A stretch of DNA of 64,000 nt from Clostridium cylindrosporum DSM 605 (GCF_001047375.1 NZ_LFVU01000002.1:62001-126000), one strand, 5' to 3'; positions 37,331-46,053 are shown, counted from the stretch's first letter. Notes: a model not told the origin generated them from the letters alone. Numbers and translations are program-made.

Positions 37331-38014
37331 TTATATATTTTCTTTGGCAATTCCATAAAGAACTACATCAATCATCTTTCTCATTTCCTCCTCCTTATTT
37401 TCCCATACCAAATACTCTGAAACTAGGTCATTGAAAATAATAAACCCAATTAATGAGCTAATAATACTTCTTGAAATAAGGCTTTTATCTATATTTCTAA
37501 AATTATTATTTTCTATATTTCCTTCCACAAACCTATCTATTAATTTCGTTAATTTCGGAAATATTTCCTCCTTTAAGATCTCAAATAATTCTTCAAAGTA
37601 CATAGCCTCCACTAAAATTGTTTTAAGTAAAGGATAATTACAGCTAATAATTTTCAATCTATATACTAACAGTCTACTCATTTCATTACATAAATTTTCT
37701 CCACAACTTTCAAGCTTATTTTTTTCATAGTGTAATTCAAGAAAAGGAGTTAAAAAATCTATACTTATTGGAACAAGTAGACCAAACAGTAGATCCTTTT
37801 TAGATTTATAGTAATTAAAAATGGTTCCCTCAGACACATTCGCCTCTCTAGCAATATCGCTTATTCTACTTCCTCGAAACCCTTTTTGGGAAAATACTTT
37901 TATCGCAGAATCAAGTATTTGTTTCTGTGTCTTTGAAATATTAATTTCATACTTACATTGATTATTGAGAAAATCCCTTAAATCTCTAGAATTATATATT
38001 TTTTCATTATACAT
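37331..38014 (-). CDS. TetR/AcrR family transcriptional regulator
   Basis: A 227-residue regulator. The N-terminal DNA-binding region (about residues 20-70) has the TetR signature: ILDSAIKVFSQKGF, then ISDIAREANVSEGTIFNYY and KKDLLFGLL. The remainder is a helical ligand-binding domain. It precedes the ABC-2 exporter genes in the same operon and follows the YhgE/Pip gene after a terminator. The inverted repeat TACTGA-N4-TCAGTA over the YhgE/Pip promoter is a good candidate operator for it. It may repress the Pip gene and the exporter; its ligand is unknown. Confidence 0.9.
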   Translation of the reverse strand: MYNEKIYNSRDLRDFLNNQCKYEINISKTQKQILDSAIKVFSQKGFRGSRISDIAREANVSEGTIFNYYKSKKDLLFGLLVPISIDFLTPFLELHYEKNKLESCGENLCNEMSRLLVYRLKIISCNYPLLKTILVEAMYFEELFEILKEEIFPKLTKLIDRFVEGNIENNNFRNIDKSLISRSIISSLIGFIIFNDLVSEYLVWENKEEEMRKMIDVVLYGIAKENI

Positions 38015-38053
38015 TCTCTCTTCCTCCTAAAAGCAAATTTAAATCTACTTGAA

Positions 38054-38087
38054 AAATAAACCCTAGGGTATAATCCTAGGGTTTATT
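38054..38087 (-). terminator. Terminator between the YhgE/Pip and TetR genes
   Basis: Perfect stem AATAAACCCTAGG/CCTAGGGTTTATT with a short loop, lying after the YhgE/Pip stop (38106) on the minus strand. It separates that gene from the tetR-ABC operon. T-run moderate (TTTTTCAAG). Confidence 0.8.
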
Positions 38088-38105
38088 AGTAAGAGTATTA
38101 TTTAA

Positions 38106-40586
38106 CTATTTAGTATTTAATTCTTCACTTACCTTCCCAACAGAATGCTTTCTTCCTTCTATAACTTCTTGTAGTCTTTCACCTACATTTTTGAATACAA
38201 TAGTTATTGTTAAGAATACAAGCATAATTATTCCTAGTATTAGGGCATCCTTTCCAATCAAGGAATAATCTATTGTAGTTGCAGAAATTACTTCCCTTAA
38301 TATTTCAACGCTATAGGTAAATGGCATATAAGGGTGTAATGCCTTAAATATGTTTGGCAATACCTCTATTGGGTATGTTCCAGAACATGAAGTTAACTGT
38401 AATATTAGAAGTACTATACTTAATAATCTTCCTGCATCTCCAAATAGGGATATTAAACATTGTACAATTGAAACAAATACTAGTGAGAAAAATATTAGAA
38501 CTCCAAAATACGCAAATAAGTTTGTTGGCTTTAATCCTAATTTTAATAATGCAAATCCAAGTAAAAGTGCCTGCATAATACCTACAAATCCAAATGATAA
38601 GAACTTACCAAAAACCTTATTAAACTTAGATGTGTTTAAATCATCATCTGTCTTTGATGATATTACAAAGAACATCATAATTGCTCCTACCCAAAGTGAT
38701 AGAGACATAAAATATGGGGCAAATCCTGTTCCGTAATTTGCTACTTTATTAGTAGGTGCCTTTACTACTTCAACAGGTTTTGAAACAAATTCTCCCATTG
38801 TTTTTGATGAATTTACAAGTCCAGATTTAATTTCATTTGAACCATCCTTTAGCTTATCTGAAAGCTCCTTAGAACCGTCATAAAGCTTTCCTACTCCATC
38901 CTTTAATTCTGGAATTTTGCTACCTAGTTCACTTACACCTGAGTTTAATTTAGTTTGTCCATCAAGTAATACCCCTGACCCTGTCATCATTTGTTTAGAT
39001 CCATTATATAGTGCACCTACCCCTTCAGTAAGTTGCACAGAACTTCCTTTCAGTTCTTTAAGCCCTCCATTAATTTGACCTGCACCATTATTCAGCTTAC
39101 TTATTCCGCTGTTTAATGTAGTCATATTATCTGAAACAGCCTTTAATCCACTTCCAAAAGAACCTGGATTTTTCTCATTAAGTCCTGCCTCAAGAGCATC
39201 AAGCCCTGTACTTATTTTACTCACACCAGAGCTTATAGCACCTAAATTGCCTGCGAGCTTTGTTGTTGCATCAGCATACTGGCTTACCTTATCTGTGTAG
39301 TTTTGAACACCATTATTATATTCATTAAAACTTGAACTTAAACTTTCTGTTCCTTGCTTTAATTTTTCAAGCTTTACCTTAGCATCTTTATTAGCTTCAT
39401 TATATGCTTGTAGCTTTTGAAGTGCCGATTCTATATCTTTTTTATCTCCAGTTTCTATAGCCCTTTGAAGATCCTCTGATACTGAATTCATTACCTTAGA
39501 TGAAGTTGATACACCACTTATTAAATCATCAACTCCGCTTTTAACTTTACCATATCCATTTAAAAGTTCATTTGAAGACTTTGATATTTTTTCTCCTCCA
39601 TCTTTAAGAGCTGATGATGCACCTTCTAAGCCCTCTGTTTTTCCTTTAGAACTTCCTGATAAAGCACTATTTAATTGATCAGCACCTTCTTTAAGTTGAT
39701 TCACTACTGGATAAATACTTGCATTAAATGAATCGTAAAGCTTTTTACTACCTTGTGAAAGCTTATTTGATCCACTTCCTGCAGACTCTAAACCATTTTT
39801 CAATTCATTTGAACCATCATATAACTTATCTACCCCTGTGTTTAGCATTGGTATCTTATTATTCATTTGTCCTAGTCCATCACTAACTTGTGATATTGCT
39901 AAATTTAGCTTTAACTGTCCATCATATAGTTTATTTGATCCATCTTGTAATTTATTAACACCATCTGAAAGCTGAGGTGTTTTGTCATTTAACTTACTTA
40001 TTCCATCATATAACTTCCCACTTCCATCTGCTGCACTAGTAAGTCCATCCTTTACATCGTACAGTTTATCAAATGATCCAGTTACATAATTATCTGTAAC
40101 ACTTTCAATAATATTTCTTTTTAATTCTTCCTCAACCTTTGCGCTAATTTGAGAAGCTAAGTAATTTTTCTTTTCATTACATACTAATTTTAAATTAGCT
40201 ACTTGAGGTTTTCCTTCCTTTGCAGAAATAATCTTTTGTGAGAAGTCTTCAGGTATTACAAATTTAGCATAATATTTATTTCCTGCAACTCCTTGATCTG
40301 CATCTTTTTCTCCCGTAAATCTCCAGCCTACATCTGTATTATCTTTAAGGTCATTAATCATATCCTTACCATAGTTTACAGTATCTCCATCTAGTTTTGC
40401 TCCCTTGTCTAAGTTTACAACTGCAACTGGCATTTCATTTAATCTGCTGTAAGGATCCCAAAAAGCATCTAAATATAGTAAAGAATATAAAAGTGGAACA
40501 ACTATTATTGCTATTACTGACACTCTTATTATTCTGTTTTGTAAAATACTTTTTATGTCCTTACCTGCTACTTGTAGAAAATTCAT
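38106..40586 (-). CDS. YhgE/Pip family ABC-2-type membrane protein
   Basis: An 826-residue protein of the YhgE/phage infection protein family. An N-terminal helix (about 15-35) is followed by an extracellular region of about 560 residues, then about five or six helices (about 600-800). The extracellular region carries repeats with LYDG, LNSG and KLxDG-like units spaced about 11 or 15 residues apart (for example KLYDGSNELKNG). ATG 40586 is chosen because GAAGGTGAGG lies upstream; longer readings back to 40655 cross the promoter. Homologues act as phage receptors (Lactococcus Pip) or WXG-secretion-like EsaA relatives. A TetR operator sits on the promoter. Confidence 0.88.
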   Translation of the reverse strand: MNFLQVAGKDIKSILQNRIIRVSVIAIIVVPLLYSLLYLDAFWDPYSRLNEMPVAVVNLDKGAKLDGDTVNYGKDMINDLKDNTDVGWRFTGEKDADQGVAGNKYYAKFVIPEDFSQKIISAKEGKPQVANLKLVCNEKKNYLASQISAKVEEELKRNIIESVTDNYVTGSFDKLYDVKDGLTSAADGSGKLYDGISKLNDKTPQLSDGVNKLQDGSNKLYDGQLKLNLAISQVSDGLGQMNNKIPMLNTGVDKLYDGSNELKNGLESAGSGSNKLSQGSKKLYDSFNASIYPVVNQLKEGADQLNSALSGSSKGKTEGLEGASSALKDGGEKISKSSNELLNGYGKVKSGVDDLISGVSTSSKVMNSVSEDLQRAIETGDKKDIESALQKLQAYNEANKDAKVKLEKLKQGTESLSSSFNEYNNGVQNYTDKVSQYADATTKLAGNLGAISSGVSKISTGLDALEAGLNEKNPGSFGSGLKAVSDNMTTLNSGISKLNNGAGQINGGLKELKGSSVQLTEGVGALYNGSKQMMTGSGVLLDGQTKLNSGVSELGSKIPELKDGVGKLYDGSKELSDKLKDGSNEIKSGLVNSSKTMGEFVSKPVEVVKAPTNKVANYGTGFAPYFMSLSLWVGAIMMFFVISSKTDDDLNTSKFNKVFGKFLSFGFVGIMQALLLGFALLKLGLKPTNLFAYFGVLIFFSLVFVSIVQCLISLFGDAGRLLSIVLLILQLTSCSGTYPIEVLPNIFKALHPYMPFTYSVEILREVISATTIDYSLIGKDALILGIIMLVFLTITIVFKNVGERLQEVIEGRKHSVGKVSEELNTK

Positions 40587-40613
40587 ATCCTCACCTTCCT
40601 TATTTAGTTTTTG

Positions 40614-40629
40614 TACTGAGTAGTCAGTA
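40614..40629. promoter_or_regulatory. Inverted-repeat operator over the YhgE/Pip promoter
   Basis: TACTGA (40614-40619), GTAG, TCAGTA (40624-40629): a perfect 6-base inverted repeat with a 4-base centre, typical of a TetR dimer site. It overlaps a minus-strand -10 (TATACT) that has TTGAAA about 18 bases upstream. Binding would block RNA polymerase. The TetR at 37331-38014 is the nearest candidate. Confidence 0.7.
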
Positions 40630-40733
40630 TAATATATAATATATACCTTTTTCAAAAAATATCAAGTGAAATTTTGTTAATTTTTTAAAAATCTATATAA
40701 TTTAATCAAACAGGTATTCTAGAAATAATAAAA

Positions 40734-40756
40734 AAAGCCACATAAAATGTGGCTTT
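40734..40756 (-). terminator. Terminator after the DUF454 gene
   Basis: Stem AAAGCCACA/TGTGGCTTT with a TTTTTTTAT tail on the minus strand, 9 bases beyond the stop of the 40765-41148 gene. The rest of the 40587-40764 region holds the YhgE/Pip promoter. Confidence 0.88.
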
Positions 40757-40764
40757 AAATAGGC

Positions 40765-41148
40765 TTAATTATTTTCTAATTTAATAGTTTTTATCTTGAA
40801 TATAAAGTAATATAACTTTACTATTATAACAAGTAAAAGTATCAATGTTACTACAGGCTTATTTACCAATAACATTGATACTATAATCATAGTATCTGCA
40901 AATATTAATATTATTATCTTTCTTTTAAGTGTCATTGACTTTTCTCTTATAAATTCTTCTAAATGCTTCTTATAGATTTTACTACCTTTAAACCAAATGT
41001 TTATCTTTTCTGATCCTCTAACAAAACAAAAGGATGAAAGAAGTAAAAATGGTGTTGTAGGCAGTATAGGTAGTACTATTCCTATAAACCCAAGTATTAA
41101 TGATATAATTCCTACTGTCACATATATTATTTTTTTAAATCTACTCAA
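40765..41148 (-). CDS. DUF454 (YbaN-like) inner membrane protein
   Basis: A 127-residue protein of the YbaN/DUF454 family. There are two N-terminal helices with the family signature (GFIGIVLPILPTTPFLLLSSFCF), a conserved RGSEKINIWFKGSKIYKKHL stretch and two further helices. The function is unknown; homologues occur next to varied genes. The start is TTG at 41148, 5-6 bases after AGGGGG. It is a single-gene transcript with its own terminator. Confidence 0.85.
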   Translation of the reverse strand: MSRFKKIIYVTVGIISLILGFIGIVLPILPTTPFLLLSSFCFVRGSEKINIWFKGSKIYKKHLEEFIREKSMTLKRKIIILIFADTMIIVSMLLVNKPVVTLILLLVIIVKLYYFIFKIKTIKLENN

Positions 41149-41232
41149 TTTATCCCCCTACTACTTAATACAATATTTTATAATTAATATACTATTTACC
41201 TTACTACAATTATAATATATCAAAAATCAAAA

Positions 41233-41271
41233 GTAGAGTGTTTTAAACTTATAAGTTTATAATCACCCTAC
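41233..41271 (-). terminator. Terminator of the thiD-thiM-thiE operon
   Basis: Stem GTAGAGTG/CACCCTAC (with one G:U or mismatch) extended inside by AAACTTATAAGTTT. It is followed by TTTTGATTTTTG on the minus strand and lies 8 bases after thiE. Confidence 0.82.
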
Positions 41272-41278
41272 CTTATAA

Positions 41279-41896
41279 TCAATTATCTAATTTTTTTATC
41301 CAAGCTTGACATTCACTTTTAATATTAGCCGCCCCTAATATAGCTGATATTACTGCATATCCTTCAATATCGTAAGGCTTTAAAATATCAATATTATTTA
41401 AAGTTAAACCGCCTATAGCGACAATAGGTATATTTACATTGCTTTTTATTGACTCTAAAGTTTCAAGGGAAACATCCTTTGCATCCTTTTTTGTTTTAGT
41501 GCCAAATACAGCACCTACACCTACATAGTCTGCACCGTTTTCTTCAGCCTCTATTGCCTCCTCTAGGGTTCTAGCTGAAACACCTAGTAACTTATCTTCT
41601 CCAATAAGCTTTCTAACTTCATTTGCTGGCAAATCACTTTGTCCAATATGTACACCATCAGCACTGCAAATAAGCGCTATATCTACTCTATCATTTATTA
41701 TGAACTTAACATTGTATCTATTAGTTAACTCTCGAAGCTTAATGGCCTTCTCTAGAAATTCTTTACCTGATGCATCCTTCTCTCTAAGTTGTAGTGTAGT
41801 TACTCCACCTTTTAGTGCCTCTTCTATACAATTATAAAAATCTCTCCCATTTAATATACTAGAGTCTGTTACTAAATATAGATTAAAATATTTCAT
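41279..41896 (-). CDS. thiE: Thiamine phosphate synthase
   Basis: A 205-residue TIM-barrel enzyme that joins HMP pyrophosphate and thiazole phosphate into thiamin phosphate. Family motifs are LVTDSSIL, LQLREKDASGKEFL, FIINDRVDIAL, GVHIGQSDLP, VGVGAVFGTKTKKDA and IPIVAIGGL. All key segments are intact, which contrasts with the second ThiE-like protein at 49.5 kb. It is the last gene of the thiD-thiM-thiE operon behind the TPP riboswitch at 43.65 kb. It begins 20 bases after thiM with a weak ribosome site. Confidence 0.95.
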   Translation of the reverse strand: MKYFNLYLVTDSSILNGRDFYNCIEEALKGGVTTLQLREKDASGKEFLEKAIKLRELTNRYNVKFIINDRVDIALICSADGVHIGQSDLPANEVRKLIGEDKLLGVSARTLEEAIEAEENGADYVGVGAVFGTKTKKDAKDVSLETLESIKSNVNIPIVAIGGLTLNNIDILKPYDIEGYAVISAILGAANIKSECQAWIKKLDN

Positions 41897-41916
41897 TTTA
41901 TACTCTTAACCTTTCG

Positions 41917-42699
41917 CTACTCATCTATTTTACTAAGTTCTTTTAATTTATCTTCTGTTAAATCATATACACTATTCATTAGACTTTCTTTAAAACTTCC
42001 TATGGATGGATTTTCAGTATCTGCTATCTCACCACTTAAAGACATAGTAATAACTCCCATAGCTGCACAGCCTAATACATCCTTTGATGCTCCTAAATAA
42101 CTTCCTATTAAGCTGGCGCTCATGCATCCAGTTCCAGTAATGCTTTTAAGTTTACTTGTTCCATTAAGTATTTTAATTACCTTTTCCCCATTTGTAATAA
42201 GATCCACTTTCCCAGTAGCAACTACTACACATTCAAGCTTTTTTGAAACTTTTTTTATTATATCTGAAATATCTTCTTCATTATCAAAAGAATCAACACC
42301 TTTTCCTCTAACATCAAAGCCACCGATATGCTTTATTTCAGATATATTTCCCTTAATAACATCAAACTTAACTTCATTTAATAATCTACTTGTAAATTCA
42401 CTTCTTGTTTTTGTTGCAAATACACCTACTGGATCAAGAATCACTGGCTTATTATACTTATTTGCAGCTATTCCTGCTTTAACAAATAAATCCAGATGTG
42501 ATGAATTCATAGTTCCTATATTTATTACAACAGAGTTTGATATACTTACTATTTCTTCTACCTCTTCATATGAATAACTCATTAAAGGACTAGCACCAAT
42601 TGCAAGTGTAATATTAGCACAATCATTTATTGTTACCTCATTTGTATAATGAAGAACTAGTGGATTTATCTCCTTCACCTTATTTATTAATTGAAACAT
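41917..42699 (-). CDS. thiM: Hydroxyethylthiazole kinase
   Basis: A 260-residue kinase that phosphorylates salvaged hydroxyethylthiazole. Family segments are PLVLHYTNEVTINDCAN, GASPLMSY, VNIGTMN, VILDPVG and the catalytic TGTGCMSASL near residue 195. It precedes thiE and follows thiD, and all three have strong ribosome sites (AAAAGGGGGAA here). Its presence alongside a full thiazole-synthesis operon at 49.5-53 kb shows the organism can both make and salvage the thiazole moiety. Confidence 0.95.
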   Translation of the reverse strand: MFQLINKVKEINPLVLHYTNEVTINDCANITLAIGASPLMSYSYEEVEEIVSISNSVVINIGTMNSSHLDLFVKAGIAANKYNKPVILDPVGVFATKTRSEFTSRLLNEVKFDVIKGNISEIKHIGGFDVRGKGVDSFDNEEDISDIIKKVSKKLECVVVATGKVDLITNGEKVIKILNGTSKLKSITGTGCMSASLIGSYLGASKDVLGCAAMGVITMSLSGEIADTENPSIGSFKESLMNSVYDLTEDKLKELSKIDE

Positions 42700-42722
42700 T
42701 GTAATTCCCCCTTTTAAAACAT

Positions 42723-43520
42723 CTATCTCTCAAAGTTATGAAAATGATGTACAGGTCCAACACCATGTCCTATATCAAAACTTCTCTTTATCGCTTCAGT
42801 TATATAGTCCTTACTAAGCCCTACAGCCTTTTCTATAGAATATCCAAGGGCTAAATATGATGCTATTGCTGATGATAATGTGCATCCTGTACCATGGGTG
42901 TTTTTCCTATCTAGTCTTTCAGAAGTAAATCTTTCTATGATATCCTCTCCTATTAAAAGGTCAACTGCATCTCCTTGTAGGTGTCCCCCCTTCATAAGAA
43001 CATATTTAGGTCCCATTTTAAGAATTGCTTCCCCAGCTTCTTTCATATCATCTAATGAGTTTATTTTTACTCCTGTTATTTCTTCAGCCTCTAATACATT
43101 TGGTGTAACTATAAATGCCTCTGGAATAAGATATTTTACTAGATTTTGTTTTGCTTCCACTTTAAGAAGGTAATATCCACTTTTAGATATCATAACTGGG
43201 TCAACAACTAGATATTTAGGTTTGTATTTTTTAAGTGATTCAACTATTTCAAGTATTATTTCAGGACTTGAAACCATTCCTATTTTAACCGCAACTGGAG
43301 GTATATCCTCACATACCACTTCTATTTGTTTCCTTATTATTTCATTTGATAATTCCTCAACCAAGAACACTCCCTGAGTATTTTGGGCTGTTATTGCGGT
43401 AATGACACTCATTCCATATGTTCCAATAGCGCTAAATGTTTTAAGGTCTGCTTGCACTCCAGCTCCTCCTGAAGAGTCTGATCCTGCAATAGTTAAAGTC
43501 GGAATTTTATAATTACTCAT
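42723..43520 (-). CDS. thiD: Hydroxymethylpyrimidine (phosphate) kinase
   Basis: A 265-residue kinase that phosphorylates HMP and HMP phosphate. Visible motifs are [20 protein letters not shown] at the N-terminus, VVDPVMIS, and the C-terminal [12 protein letters not shown] anion-hole loop. The ATG at 43520 is chosen because GAAGGGAGG is directly upstream; the frame stays open for 27 more codons, but those lie inside the riboswitch terminator. It is the first gene of the thiD-thiM-thiE operon. Confidence 0.95.
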   Translation of the reverse strand: MSNYKIPTLTIAGSDSSGGAGVQADLKTFSAIGTYGMSVITAITAQNTQGVFLVEELSNEIIRKQIEVVCEDIPPVAVKIGMVSSPEIILEIVESLKKYKPKYLVVDPVMISKSGYYLLKVEAKQNLVKYLIPEAFIVTPNVLEAEEITGVKINSLDDMKEAGEAILKMGPKYVLMKGGHLQGDAVDLLIGEDIIERFTSERLDRKNTHGTGCTLSSAIASYLALGYSIEKAVGLSKDYITEAIKRSFDIGHGVGPVHHFHNFER

Positions 43521-43545
43521 TTTAATCCTCCCTTCAAAATAAAAA

Positions 43546-43576
43546 GCAGCTATAATCCTAGCTTGGATATAGCTGC
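43546..43576 (-). terminator. Riboswitch expression-platform terminator (thiD operon)
   Basis: Stem GCAGCTATA/TATAGCTGC (43546-43554 with 43568-43576) then TTTTTATTTT on the minus strand, between the TPP aptamer and thiD. Premature termination when thiamin pyrophosphate is bound is expected. Confidence 0.85.
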
Positions 43577-43647
43577 AAATGTATGCACATATAAAATACA
43601 CTAAACATATATGAATTTAACATATGTTAATGAATCCTATAAATTCA

Positions 43648-43735
43648 AGTAGCTTTCCTACGCTGGTATTATCCAGATCAGGTACAAGGGTTGATAAATT
43701 ATCTCTCAGCCATTTTGGCACCCCTAGCAAATTAT
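43648..43735 (-). promoter_or_regulatory. TPP riboswitch (THI element) of the thiD-thiM-thiE operon
   Basis: On the minus strand: GGGGTGCC...GGCTGAGA at the 5' side, then ACCCTTGTACCTGATCTGGATAATACCAGCGTAGG, of which CTGATCTGGATAAT and CCAGCGTAGG are hallmarks of the TPP aptamer. P1 and the TPP-binding helices can be drawn. It controls transcription through the hairpin at 43546-43576. Confidence 0.96.
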
Positions 43736-43750
43736 TTAATTTATGCTTTA

Positions 43751-43778
43751 ATTATATCCCAATTAATTGATTTTTCAA
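43751..43778 (-). promoter_or_regulatory. Sigma-A promoter of the TPP-regulated thiD operon
   Basis: Minus strand TTGAAA (43773-43778), a 16-base spacer and a perfect TATAAT (43751-43756), just upstream of the aptamer. Confidence 0.75.
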
Positions 43779-43816
43779 AAAGTATTTTTATATTTATGTT
43801 AATTAATATAAATATA

Positions 43817-43857
43817 AAAAGGTCTTAATGAAAACATACGTTTCATTAAGACCTTTT
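43817..43857 (-). terminator. Terminator after the APC transporter gene
   Basis: A 17-base perfect stem (43817-43833 with 43841-43857) followed by TTTTTATATTT on the minus strand, 22 bases after the transporter stop. Confidence 0.9.
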
Positions 43858-43879
43858 AAAAAGTACTATTTAGTAAATA

Positions 43880-45205
43880 TTAATTTTCACCACATTTATT
43901 TTTATGATAGTTATATACATAAAATGGTATTCCAACTAACATTAAAATGAAGCCCCACATAACTATCTCAGCGCCTGATCCATATATAGTCCATATAGTA
44001 TAAACAAATGCTAATAATGGAACAATTGCTTTCTTTATAAATATCTTAATATCAAACTTTTCCTTACCATTAAACATTAAGAACATTTCTGCAGCAGCTG
44101 TTAATAGGTAAATAGGTAAAAATGATAATGTTGCTAGTATAGTTATAAACGTAAAGGCTGCAACCATACTCTTTTGATAATTCATAACAAGTAGTATGTT
44201 TACAAGAACTGATCCAATAATTAATGAGTTAGTAGGAGTATTATACTTTGAATGTAGCTTCCCGAAAAACTTAGGGAATACTCCATCTTCTCCTGCAGCA
44301 AAGGCTACACGAGCTGTAGATAATAACCAACCCATTGTTGTTCCTAAAATACATATAACAATTGCTATTGTAAGAGGTTTTCCAATGGAGCTACCAAGTG
44401 TTAATGATAATATATCTGTAAATGGTGCTGTACTCTTTGCTAGCTGATCGTTTGGCATTGCCCCAATACTTACAACACTGATTAACATATAAATCACAGC
44501 TGTTATAATAATACCGTAAATTGTACTTTTTCTTACATTTTTCTCTGGGTTTTTAATTTCTCCTGCTGTTACGGCAGCGCTTTCTAAACCAACAAATGCC
44601 CATAATGTTGAAGTAGCTGCAAGTGGAATTGTACTTAATCCCTTACCAGCTGGCATTAATGGTGTAAAGTTACTTGAGTCAAAACTAAAGAATGCTATAA
44701 TAACAAATAGTCCAAAGAAACAAATTTTAAATGCAGTAGCAAATGCCTGGAACTTTCCTGCTTGCTTTACATTTACAATGTTAATAATAGTAAAAATCCA
44801 TAATACCGCACTTGAATAAATTATTGAATATAATGGGTTATTTAATGCTGGTATTAATGCAGCGCTATAACTTGTAAGCGCAACTACTATAGCAGCATTT
44901 CCAATCCAAGAACCATTCCAATAAAGCCATGCACATAAGAATCCTGTAAAGTCCCCAAATGCTACTTTAGTATACTGATATGCACCACCTGTTTGTGGAT
45001 ACTTTGAACCTAAATTAGCAAATGAAATTGCTATAAGTATTGAACCCCCTGCTGTAAGAACCCAAGCAATTAATGTAGCAAGTGGTCCTGATAATTGTGC
45101 CAGTGTAGCTGGAAGCATAAATACACCTGAGCCTATCATGTTTCCACACACAAGCATCGTAGCTACGAATAAACTAATCTCTTTTTTTAATCCTTTGCTT
45201 TCCAT
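43880..45205 (-). CDS. APC-family amino acid transporter, probably for lysine
   Basis: A 441-residue, twelve-helix transporter of the basic amino acid/polyamine antiporter group (AdiC/YvsH-like). The first helix carries the family's unwound substrate loop GNMIGSGVFMLP near residue 22; ANLGSKYPQTGGAYQYTK follows near 65. Sequence alone would permit an arginine-ornithine or arginine-agmatine exchanger, but the leader is a lysine riboswitch that would shut expression off in lysine. That argues for lysine uptake (or lysine/cadaverine exchange). It is a single-gene transcript with a ribosome site AGAGG close to the ATG. Confidence 0.88.
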   Translation of the reverse strand: MESKGLKKEISLFVATMLVCGNMIGSGVFMLPATLAQLSGPLATLIAWVLTAGGSILIAISFANLGSKYPQTGGAYQYTKVAFGDFTGFLCAWLYWNGSWIGNAAIVVALTSYSAALIPALNNPLYSIIYSSAVLWIFTIINIVNVKQAGKFQAFATAFKICFFGLFVIIAFFSFDSSNFTPLMPAGKGLSTIPLAATSTLWAFVGLESAAVTAGEIKNPEKNVRKSTIYGIIITAVIYMLISVVSIGAMPNDQLAKSTAPFTDILSLTLGSSIGKPLTIAIVICILGTTMGWLLSTARVAFAAGEDGVFPKFFGKLHSKYNTPTNSLIIGSVLVNILLVMNYQKSMVAAFTFITILATLSFLPIYLLTAAAEMFLMFNGKEKFDIKIFIKKAIVPLLAFVYTIWTIYGSGAEIVMWGFILMLVGIPFYVYNYHKNKCGEN

Positions 45206-45234
45206 ATTCCTCTCCTATTTTTAGGTAAAAAAAT

Positions 45235-45260
45235 AAGCTCAAAGCTAAAACTTTGGGCTT
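45235..45260 (-). terminator. Riboswitch terminator ahead of the APC transporter
   Basis: Stem AAGCTCAAAG/CTTTGGGCTT around CTAAAA, then ATTTTTTTACC on the minus strand. It lies between the lysine aptamer and the ribosome site, where an expression-platform terminator should be. Confidence 0.88.
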
Positions 45261-45283
45261 GCATTATTAAAATTACAAACACA

Positions 45284-45449
45284 AAGATAGCTCTCCACAA
45301 TACTATTGTGACAGTCTTGCACATATTATGTACAAAACCAGCATATTCCCTTAAAGCGTTAGAAATATACTTCGGCAATAATCCCTTTCATATTGAGTCA
45401 TCGTGCTTACCTTATCAATACTACTCTTAATTACTGCTACCTCTATCTT
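45284..45449 (-). promoter_or_regulatory. Lysine riboswitch (L-box)
   Basis: On the minus strand the conserved blocks occur in the right order: AAGATAGAGGT at the 5' end, AAGAGTA, GAAAGGG, TTGCCGAAG, TGCTGG, GACTGTCA and GGAGAGCTATCTT at the 3' end. P1 is AAGATAG with CTATCTT (45443-45449 with 45284-45290). A terminator follows at 45235-45260. Lysine binding should cause termination before the APC transporter gene. Confidence 0.95.
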
Positions 45450-45478
45450 ACCTAGATATTTAAAATTATTTCTATGTA

Positions 45479-45507
45479 ATTGTAATCAAATTCATACATT
45501 CTGTCAA
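45479..45507 (-). promoter_or_regulatory. Sigma-A promoter of the lysine riboswitch transcript
   Basis: Minus strand TTGACA (45502-45507), a 17-base spacer and TACAAT (45479-45484). Transcription would start about 20 bases before the aptamer. This promoter, the aptamer and the terminator fill the 45206-45589 gap. Confidence 0.85.
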
Positions 45508-45589
45508 TTTTTTTTATATTTATACATAAAAACACAAAAAAATATTCTATTTGAGTTAATATACCCCATAAACTTTAGTAATCTTTGTA

Positions 45590-46039
45590 TTAACTATGTA
45601 TATTTAGTATTTTTCTACATAGATTAATTAGACTCTCTTCAAATTTAACATTATCTTCCTTTTGCCTTTTTTTAGGTCCCTTAACTCTTCCTCCCGCATC
45701 TCTTATTTTTTTAGATATATGCCTACTATATAAAAGCTGATCTATGTTTAAACTATCATATATAAGTCCGTTTTGATTAATAGGAAATCCACTCTTAGAC
45801 AAAACCATTGCGGCAAGTCCATAATCCTGTGTAACTACAACATCTCCTTTATTTACTTTGTTTACAAGGGCAAAATCCACTGAGTCTAAACCCTTTGATA
45901 TGACTATAGTCTCTACACCTTCTCTATGAAACGTATGTGAAGTATCACACATTATAATAACTTCTAAATTAAACATTTTTCCTACTTTTATTGATATGTC
46001 AACTACAGGACATCCGTCTGCATCTATTAATATCTTCAT
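45590..46039 (-). CDS. YaiI/YqxD family protein (DUF188)
   Basis: A 149-residue protein of the UPF0178/YaiI/YqxD family, a PIN-like fold often annotated as DUF188. Conserved parts are KILIDADGCPVV at the N-terminus, then DTSHTF, SKGLDSVDFALVNKVNKGDVVVTQDYGLA and RAGGRVKGPKKR-like segments (here RDAGGRVKGPKKR). Acidic residues of a nuclease-like site are present, but activity is unproven in the family. ATG 46039 is chosen because AAAGGAG is upstream; the longer reading to 46072 overlaps the next gene. It is cotranscribed with the SDR gene. Confidence 0.88.
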   Translation of the reverse strand: MKILIDADGCPVVDISIKVGKMFNLEVIIMCDTSHTFHREGVETIVISKGLDSVDFALVNKVNKGDVVVTQDYGLAAMVLSKSGFPINQNGLIYDSLNIDQLLYSRHISKKIRDAGGRVKGPKKRQKEDNVKFEESLINLCRKILNIHS

Positions 46040-46053
46040 ATTTTCTCCTTTAT

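Noticed and set aside
42122-42577. Plus-strand open frame inside thiM
   Set aside because: Antisense to a clear hydroxyethylthiazole kinase with all motifs; no ribosome site.
45187-45378. Minus-strand 63-residue frame upstream of the APC transporter
   Set aside because: It lies within the lysine riboswitch and its terminator, so the bases are explained by the RNA structure.
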